Source: Syntrophorhabdaceae bacterium | Lineage (GTDB): Bacteria; Desulfobacterota; Syntrophorhabdia; Syntrophorhabdales; Syntrophorhabdaceae | DNA: 14,888 nt | Assembly (NCBI GenBank): GCA_026415015.1 | Contig: JAOAHW010000095.1 | Coordinates: forward strand, 1 to 14,888 | Direction: 5' to 3' | Part shown: positions 7,080-12,393 of the stretch, piece by piece | How positions within the stretch are numbered: the stretch's first letter is position 1 | How the letters are laid out: each line of letters begins with the position of its first letter | Translations under genes and position numbers: made by a program | The notes under the pieces: generated by a model | Told to the model about the DNA's origin: nothing | Database searches by the model: none | Seen by the model: the letters and a program-made list of their open reading frames with translations, nothing else

Positions 7080-7619
7080 ATGATGGATGATATTTGTGCA
7101 CACATTACAGACATAGCAGCAAACTCTGTGTCTGCTAATGCAAAGAAGATATTTATTTTTTTGGAAAAGAGTACAATTAATAACAGGCTGATGCTTAAGG
7201 TAACAGACAATGGGAAGGGAATGGATGAAGGGACTATCAAAAAGGTTATAGATCCCTTTTTTTCAACAAAAACAGGTCGTAAAGTAGGACTCGGCATACC
7301 TCTTTTAAAAGGCACTGCCGAGACATGTGGTGGCCATTTTAAAATAAAAAGCACAATAGGTAAAGGCACTGAGATAGAGGCCACTTTCCAGCTTGATCAC
7401 CCTGACCTACCACCAATCGGCAATCTAAATGATACTATTCTTATACTAACCATTAGCAATCCAGAGGTAGATTTTCTGTTTAACATAAAAAATGATATTA
7501 TTAATTTCATATTTGATACTGAGGAGATAAAGGGACTCTTAGATGGTGTGCCTATCAATAGTCCAGAGGTTATTAAATTTTTAACCAATTATCTTGACGA
7601 ACATTTGAAATTTATTTAA
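7080..7619 (+). CDS. HATPase-only protein, hydrogenase-operon type
   Basis: A 179-aa soluble protein with a GHKL/HATPase_c fold and no sensor, dimerisation or phospho-acceptor domain. The N-box is HITDIAANSVSANAK (8-22, Asn15 as Mg ligand), G1 is DNGKGMD (43-49), the F-box is DPFFSTK (58-64), G2 is VGLGIPLLKG (69-78) and G3 GKGTEIEATF (94-103). The remaining C-terminal part (about 110-179) is unassigned. Stand-alone HATPases of this sort (PFxSTK...KVGLGIPLLK...CGG) recur at the head of [FeFe]-hydrogenase/NuoEF clusters. Their role is not established; regulation by binding a partner, like anti-sigma kinases, is one idea. I chose ATG 7080 (second Met at 7083) because it follows the predicted sigma-54 start; no strong Shine-Dalgarno is visible. 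First gene of the operon. Confidence 0.85.
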   Translation: MMDDICAHITDIAANSVSANAKKIFIFLEKSTINNRLMLKVTDNGKGMDEGTIKKVIDPFFSTKTGRKVGLGIPLLKGTAETCGGHFKIKSTIGKGTEIEATFQLDHPDLPPIGNLNDTILILTISNPEVDFLFNIKNDIINFIFDTEEIKGLLDGVPINSPEVIKFLTNYLDEHLKFI

Positions 7620-7647
7620 TTTTAAGGAAAAGAAGAGGGGAGGAGTC

Positions 7648-8007
7648 ATGAAATTAGAAGATCTAAAAAAGATAAGGGAACAGGCATCTAAGGATATTGA
7701 ATTGAGACAAAAACAGGCAAGGGTAAAGATCGTGGTGGGGATGGCGACAAGCGGTATTGCCGCAGGTGCCCGTGATGTCCTAAAGGCCCTGCTTGATGAG
7801 ATAGCCAGCCGTAATCTTACTGATGTTATTGTGACCCAGACAGGAGAAAAGGGTCTTGCCTCCCATGAACCTATGATTGAGGTCCATGAAGAGGGCAAGG
7901 ATGTGGTTATCTATGGCAATATTGACGCAGATAAGGCAAGAAAAATCATAGCCGAACATATAGTTAACCATCGTCCTGTCTCAGAGTATGTGATAGAAGT
8001 AAAATAA
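7648..8007 (+). CDS. HndB-like thioredoxin-fold protein lacking all [2Fe-2S] cysteines
   Basis: A 119-aa protein similar in layout to HndB / '(2Fe-2S) ferredoxin' subunits of NAD(P)-linked hydrogenases. It has an N-terminal helix (LEDLKKIREQASKDIELR), a thioredoxin-like core with KIVVGMATSGIAAGARDVL (27-45), TQTGEKGLASHEPMIEV (63-79), VVIYGNI (86-92) and an EHIVN...P...YVI end. Family members typically carry Cys in the GxCGIAAGA and TGCxGxC motifs. Here these read ATSGIAAGA and TGEKGLA, and the whole protein has no cysteine, so it cannot hold the usual cluster. It is nevertheless well conserved otherwise, has a strong GGGAGGAG site before its ATG, and lies between the HATPase and NuoE genes. 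A structural or regulatory role is likely. Confidence 0.85.
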   Translation: MKLEDLKKIREQASKDIELRQKQARVKIVVGMATSGIAAGARDVLKALLDEIASRNLTDVIVTQTGEKGLASHEPMIEVHEEGKDVVIYGNIDADKARKIIAEHIVNHRPVSEYVIEVK

Positions 8008-8025
8008 AATTGGGGGTGATTTATC

Positions 8026-8484
8026 TTGAACAGAGAAGAGATACTAAAAAAGTATGAACCGAGCCTTGATAATATACTCTATATACTCCATGACCTGCAG
8101 GATAATAACCCGCAGCACTACATTGCAAAAGAGGATATAGAGATATGTGCTAATTATCTAAAAATCCCATATAGCTATGTCCATGGTGTCGTTACCTTTT
8201 ATTCCATGTTCAGCCTTCAGCCAAGGGGTAAATATATTATAAGACTATGTGAATCGCCACCATGTCACCTAATGGGCTCAGAATCACTCCTTGAATACCT
8301 GAAAAAGAAGCTGAAGGTTAATATAGGTGAGACTACAAAGGATGGCGTGTTCACCCTTGAGCTTACAAGCTGCCTCGGCATATGCGGTGTTGCCCCAGCT
8401 ATGATGATAAATGAAGAGATGGTGGGAAATCTTACACCTGAGAAGATCGATGCCATCCTCGAGGAAAGGAGACAGACATCATGA
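8026..8484 (+). CDS. NuoE-like [2Fe-2S] subunit 1 (HndA/HydC type)
   Basis: A 152-aa thioredoxin-fold ferredoxin subunit that partners a NuoF-like flavoprotein and carries one [2Fe-2S] cluster. Ligands are Cys75 and Cys80 (LCESPPCHLMG) and Cys116 and Cys120 (CLGICGVAPAM), the standard C-x4-C...C-x3-C set. The N-terminal helical region includes the HGVVTFYSMF motif (53-62) typical of NuoE. Translation starts at TTG 8026, supported by GGGGGTGA eight bases upstream; no ATG fits. Its stop overlaps the ATG of NuoF-like 1 (ATGA at 8481-8484), which implies translational coupling and a stoichiometric complex. Compared with the second NuoE-like protein of this window, the first cysteine motif is unusual (ESPP instead of LGTA between the cysteines). 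Confidence 0.92.
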   Translation: MNREEILKKYEPSLDNILYILHDLQDNNPQHYIAKEDIEICANYLKIPYSYVHGVVTFYSMFSLQPRGKYIIRLCESPPCHLMGSESLLEYLKKKLKVNIGETTKDGVFTLELTSCLGICGVAPAMMINEEMVGNLTPEKIDAILEERRQTS

Positions 8485-10064
8485 ATATTGTCCGTAACCA
8501 TATATTGATAAGTATAGATGCAGGTACAATCATGTCAGGTGCCAGGGCTGTAGAAGATGCCTTAATAAAAGAATTGACAAAATATGGACTTGACAAAGAG
8601 GTATCTGTCCTTGAAACAGGCAGTCTTGGTATTACAGGCATGGGTGTTGTCCTTGTAGTATATCCTGAGGGCATATACTATGCCAATGTAACAACAAAAG
8701 ATGTACCTGAGCTTGTGGAGGAACATCTCCTCAAAGGAAGGCCATTAAAAAGACTTATTCTCACCGAGGCACCAAAACGGACCATAATAACAAAAGAAAA
8801 AACAGGACTCTTAAAAGAACAACCAAGGATAGTCCTTAAAAATTGCGGTTTTATAAACCCGGAGAATATAGATGAATATATAGCTGCAGGGGGGTATGAG
8901 GCAATTGCAAAGGCCCTTCAGACCATGACCCCTGAAGATGTGGTCAAGGAGGTTAAGGAATCAGGCCTTATGGGAAGAGGCGGTGCAGGCTTTCCAACAG
9001 GTCTAAAGTGGGAATTCGCCATAAAAACACCAGGTGAAGAAAAATTCGTAATCTGCAATGCTGATGAAGGTGAACCAGGGACTTTCAAAGACAGGCTCAT
9101 ACTTGAGGGCGACCCTCATAAACTCATTGAAGGTATGCTTATTGCAGGCTATGCAATCAAGGCTACAATGGGATTTGTATATATAAGGGGTGAATATAAC
9201 CTCTCAATAGAGCGAATAGAAAAGGCAATAGCTGATGCAAGGTCATACGGACTACTTGGAAAAAATATACTTGAGAGCAATTTCAGCTTTGACATATTCG
9301 TAAAAAAAGGTGCTGGTGCATATATCTGTGGTGAAGAGACAGCCCTTATTGAATCCCTTGAGGGTAAAAGGGGCCATCCAAGGAATAAACCACCATTCCC
9401 TATCAACGCAGGGCTCTGGGGAAAACCAACCCTTGTAAATAATGTGGAGACTCTGGCAAATGTCCCTGAGATTATAAGAAATGGTGCAGAATGGTATAGA
9501 GGTTATGGTACTGAAAAGTGTAGCGGGACAAAGGTCTATACAATCCTCGGGCATGTGCAAACCCCTGGGCTAATAGAGACAGAGATGGGCACGACTTTAA
9601 AAGAGATTATCTTTGAATACGGTGGGGGCATAAAGGATGGAAAGAATTTCAAGGGTGCACTCATTGGTGGTGCAGCAGGCGCATTCATAAGCTCTGAGAT
9701 GCTGGATGTAAAGATGGATTTTGTAAATCTCAGGGAATACGCTGCAGCCCTTGGCTCAGGGGCAATCCTTGTTATGAATGAAGATACCGACATAGTGGAC
9801 ATGCTAAAAAGTGTCCTCCATTTCTTTAAACACGAATCATGCGGTCACTGCGTACCATGCCGACTTGGGACTGCAAAACTCGTGGAGATCATAGACAGGA
9901 TTGCCAATTCTAAGGGGAAAAAGAAGGATTTAGACGAATTAATGGAAATAACCCAGGCAATGAAAGGTGCATCTTTCTGTCCCCTTGGACAGTCAGTTTC
10001 CCTGCCTGTTTCAAGTGCGTTGAGATATTTTAAAGATGAGTTTATGGCAAAGGTATCAGCCTGA
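8481..10064 (+). CDS. NuoF-like NADH-binding flavoprotein 1 with cluster-free N-terminal domain
   Basis: A 527-aa subunit of the HydB/HndC/NuoF family, expected to bind FMN, NAD(H) and one [4Fe-4S] cluster and to pass electrons between NAD(H) and HydA. Residues 1-100 form a thioredoxin-like domain with no cysteine: the usual ligand positions read ISIDAGTIMSGA (10-21) and TGSLGIT (47-53). The flavin/NADH core is intact (GRGGAGFPTG 165-174, NADEGEPGTFKDR 193-205, GAGAYICGEETAL, NNVETLAN), followed by an SLBB region and the [4Fe-4S] motif Cys454, 457, 460 and Cys500. The protein stops soon after this, so it lacks the C-terminal two-[4Fe-4S] domain found in many HydB/HndC proteins (about 600 aa or more). 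It overlaps NuoE-like 1 by four bases and precedes hydA by 33 bp. Confidence 0.93.
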   Translation: MNIVRNHILISIDAGTIMSGARAVEDALIKELTKYGLDKEVSVLETGSLGITGMGVVLVVYPEGIYYANVTTKDVPELVEEHLLKGRPLKRLILTEAPKRTIITKEKTGLLKEQPRIVLKNCGFINPENIDEYIAAGGYEAIAKALQTMTPEDVVKEVKESGLMGRGGAGFPTGLKWEFAIKTPGEEKFVICNADEGEPGTFKDRLILEGDPHKLIEGMLIAGYAIKATMGFVYIRGEYNLSIERIEKAIADARSYGLLGKNILESNFSFDIFVKKGAGAYICGEETALIESLEGKRGHPRNKPPFPINAGLWGKPTLVNNVETLANVPEIIRNGAEWYRGYGTEKCSGTKVYTILGHVQTPGLIETEMGTTLKEIIFEYGGGIKDGKNFKGALIGGAAGAFISSEMLDVKMDFVNLREYAAALGSGAILVMNEDTDIVDMLKSVLHFFKHESCGHCVPCRLGTAKLVEIIDRIANSKGKKKDLDELMEITQAMKGASFCPLGQSVSLPVSSALRYFKDEFMAKVSA

Positions 10065-10097
10065 TTAAATAAAAAATAATAAAATAAGGGTAGAGCT

Positions 10098-11855
10098 ATG
10101 ATTAAAGTAACGATCAATAATATTAATGTAGAGGTTAAAGAGGGGACAACCATACTTGAGGCAGCAAAGAAAGCAGGTTTTGCCATACCCACACTGTGTT
10201 ATCACCCTGACCTTAAACCTAAAGGCTCTTGTGGTATCTGTGTTGTAGAGGTGGAGGGCATGCCTGCGCTAAAGAGGGCATGTATGACAGAGGTGGTCAA
10301 TGGCTGGAACATACACACAAATACCCCTCTTGTGAGGACAACAAGAAAGACCATACTTGAGCTAATACTTGCAGACCATGACATGGATTGTCCTACCTGT
10401 ATAAAGAACAACCGCTGTGAACTCCAGAATCTGGCAGCAACAATAGGCATTTCAGATATTAAATATAGAAAGGATCCTCAAACCAAAAAAGATATTGACA
10501 ATACAAGCCTGTCCATTGTGAGAGACCCAAATAAGTGCATCCTCTGCGAAAGGTGTATTCAAGTGTGCGAGGAGATCCAGACTGTCAATGCCCTTGCATT
10601 GAGCAAAAGGGGCTCAGAAACAGTGATAACCGATGCCTTTGATACAGGACTTGGAAATAGTGTGTGTGTAAATTGCGGGCAGTGCACTGTTTTTTGCCCT
10701 GTAGGAGCTCTGTATGAAAAAAGTGATATAGATAAGGTCTGGGAGGCCATAAACGACCCTGAAAAGCATGTAGTTGTCCAGGAGGCACCTGCCATAAGGG
10801 CAATGTTAGGCGAAGAATTCGGCATGGAGCCCGGGACGCTTGTGGCAGGCAAAATGCATGCTGCACTAAGAAGGATGGGGTTTGATGCTGTATTTGATAC
10901 AAATTTCACTGCTGACCTGACAATCCTTGAAGAGGGCACAGAGATTGTAGGGAGGATAACAGGTGGTGGGAAACTCCCTGTTATTACTTCCTGTAGCCCA
11001 GGTTGGATTAAGTTCATGGAGACATTTTATCCACACCTTTCAGAGTATGTCTCCACTGCAAAATCACCCCAGCAGATGTTCGGTGCCCTTTCAAAGACAT
11101 ATTATGCAGAGATGAAAGGCATCCCTCCAGAAAAGATAGTTTCTGTATCAATTATGCCCTGTACTGCAAAAAAATTTGAATGTAAAAGACCTGAGATGAG
11201 AGACAGCAATTACCAGGATGTGGATTATGTACTCACCACCAGGGAAATTGCAAGGATGATGAGGCAGGCGGGTATAGACCTAAAGGAGATGCCTGATGAA
11301 CCTGCTGATGACCCTATGGGTGAATACACTGGTGCTGCCACCATATTTGGTGCCACTGGTGGCGTTATGGAGGCAGCACTACGTTCAGCATATTTTCTTG
11401 TGACTGGAAGAGAGCTCGATGATGTGGATATCGTGGCTGTGAGGGGTATGGATGGTGTGAAAGAGGCAGAGATAGATGTGGATGGTCTGAAATTAAAGGT
11501 TGCAGTTGCCCATGGCCTTGGCAATGCCAGAAAGATCCTTGATAAGGTTACTGAACAACTTAAAAATGAGGGAAAGAGTGAATATCATGCCATAGAGATA
11601 ATGGCATGTCCAGGTGGTTGCGTAGGCGGTGGTGGCCAACCCTGGGGCAGTGATATGGCAAGGAGGACAAGAAGAGGCGAAACACTCTATAAGGAAGACA
11701 AATCCCTGCCTTATCGTCGTTCCCATGAAAACCCATCAATAAAACTTATTTACGAAAAATACCTCGGGAAACCCAATTCAGAAAAGGCACACCATCTTCT
11801 GCATACACATTACTACAAAAGAAGCAAGATTGATGGGAAGGTAATAAATGATTGA
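10098..11855 (+). CDS. hydA: [FeFe]-hydrogenase catalytic subunit (HndD/HydA type)
   Basis: A 585-aa cytoplasmic enzyme that produces or consumes H2. Domains: [2Fe-2S] (Cys34, 45, 48, 62); His-Cys [4Fe-4S] (His94, Cys98, 101, 107); two [4Fe-4S] (Cys147/150/153/157 and 190/193/196/200); and the H-cluster domain with L1 TSCSPGW (297-303), L2 MPCTAKKFE (353-361), TGGVMEAALR (420-429) and L3 MACPGGCVGGGGQP (502-515). The C-terminal small-subunit-like region contains SHENPSI...YEKYLGKP...HHLLHTHYYKR, as in NAD(P)-linked HndD proteins. One point is odd: L1 has Cys-Ser where the classic motif is Cys-Cys. The remaining H-cluster ligands (Cys355, 504, 508) are present, and the P2 motif and proton-path Cys299 position look intact. 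The maturases HydEFG are not in the window. AGGGTAGAG precedes the ATG. It lies between two NuoE/NuoF pairs. Confidence 0.95.
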   Translation: MIKVTINNINVEVKEGTTILEAAKKAGFAIPTLCYHPDLKPKGSCGICVVEVEGMPALKRACMTEVVNGWNIHTNTPLVRTTRKTILELILADHDMDCPTCIKNNRCELQNLAATIGISDIKYRKDPQTKKDIDNTSLSIVRDPNKCILCERCIQVCEEIQTVNALALSKRGSETVITDAFDTGLGNSVCVNCGQCTVFCPVGALYEKSDIDKVWEAINDPEKHVVVQEAPAIRAMLGEEFGMEPGTLVAGKMHAALRRMGFDAVFDTNFTADLTILEEGTEIVGRITGGGKLPVITSCSPGWIKFMETFYPHLSEYVSTAKSPQQMFGALSKTYYAEMKGIPPEKIVSVSIMPCTAKKFECKRPEMRDSNYQDVDYVLTTREIARMMRQAGIDLKEMPDEPADDPMGEYTGAATIFGATGGVMEAALRSAYFLVTGRELDDVDIVAVRGMDGVKEAEIDVDGLKLKVAVAHGLGNARKILDKVTEQLKNEGKSEYHAIEIMACPGGCVGGGGQPWGSDMARRTRRGETLYKEDKSLPYRRSHENPSIKLIYEKYLGKPNSEKAHHLLHTHYYKRSKIDGKVIND

Positions 11856-11886
11856 TAATATTTTTATTGAGTTATAAGGAGGAGAG

Positions 11887-12384
11887 ATGGATTCAGAACA
11901 TCAATGTCAATGTGCCCAGCAAAATGAGGAAGAATTATATCCAAAACTTGAAGAAATGATCGAACAGCATAAAGGAAGACCAACAGAGTTGATTATGGCA
12001 CTCCACAAGGCACAGAATTTGTTTGGTTATCTACCTAAAAAGGCACAGGAGATCATATCTGAAAGACTGAATGTCCCTATAAGCACAATATGTGGTGTTA
12101 TAACCTTCTATAGCTTTTTCTCCACTGTCCCAAAGGGACGCCACAGTATAAAGGTATGTCTTGGCACGGCATGTTATGTCCGTGGAGGCCAGCAGACCCT
12201 TGAAAGGGTTGAAAAAGAACTAAACACAAAGGTAGGTGGCACAACAGAAGACAGGAGATTCTCAGTGGATGTTGTGCGGTGTATTGGTGCCTGTGGATTA
12301 GCACCTGCAATGCTTGTGGATAATGATGTCTATGGAAGGGTTAAATCTACAAAGATAATGGATATACTCAAAAAATATGAGTAA
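11887..12384 (+). CDS. NuoE-like [2Fe-2S] subunit 2 (HydC type)
   Basis: A 165-aa thioredoxin-fold [2Fe-2S] protein. Ligands are Cys91 and Cys96 (VCLGTACYVRGG) and Cys132 and Cys136 (CIGACGLAPAM), matching canonical NuoE/HydC. The N-terminal domain has HKAQNLFGYLP and ICGVITFYSFF (69-78). An extra CQC at residues 7-9 of the polar N-terminal tail is unusual, but two cysteines alone do not define a cluster. A strong GGAGGAG site (11879-11885 region) precedes the ATG. The gene ends nine bases before the NuoF-GltD fusion, which has its own GGAGG, so the two are very probably made together as one module. It is clearly a paralogue, not a copy, of the NuoE-like gene at 8026. Confidence 0.94.
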   Translation: MDSEHQCQCAQQNEEELYPKLEEMIEQHKGRPTELIMALHKAQNLFGYLPKKAQEIISERLNVPISTICGVITFYSFFSTVPKGRHSIKVCLGTACYVRGGQQTLERVEKELNTKVGGTTEDRRFSVDVVRCIGACGLAPAMLVDNDVYGRVKSTKIMDILKKYE

Positions 12385-12393
12385 GGAGGAAAA

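Noticed and set aside
10559..11017. 152-aa minus-strand ORF inside hydA, and similar long antisense ORFs inside the NuoF-like genes
   Set aside because: These are opposite strongly conserved motifs of the real genes, lack ribosome-binding sites and show no domain pattern.
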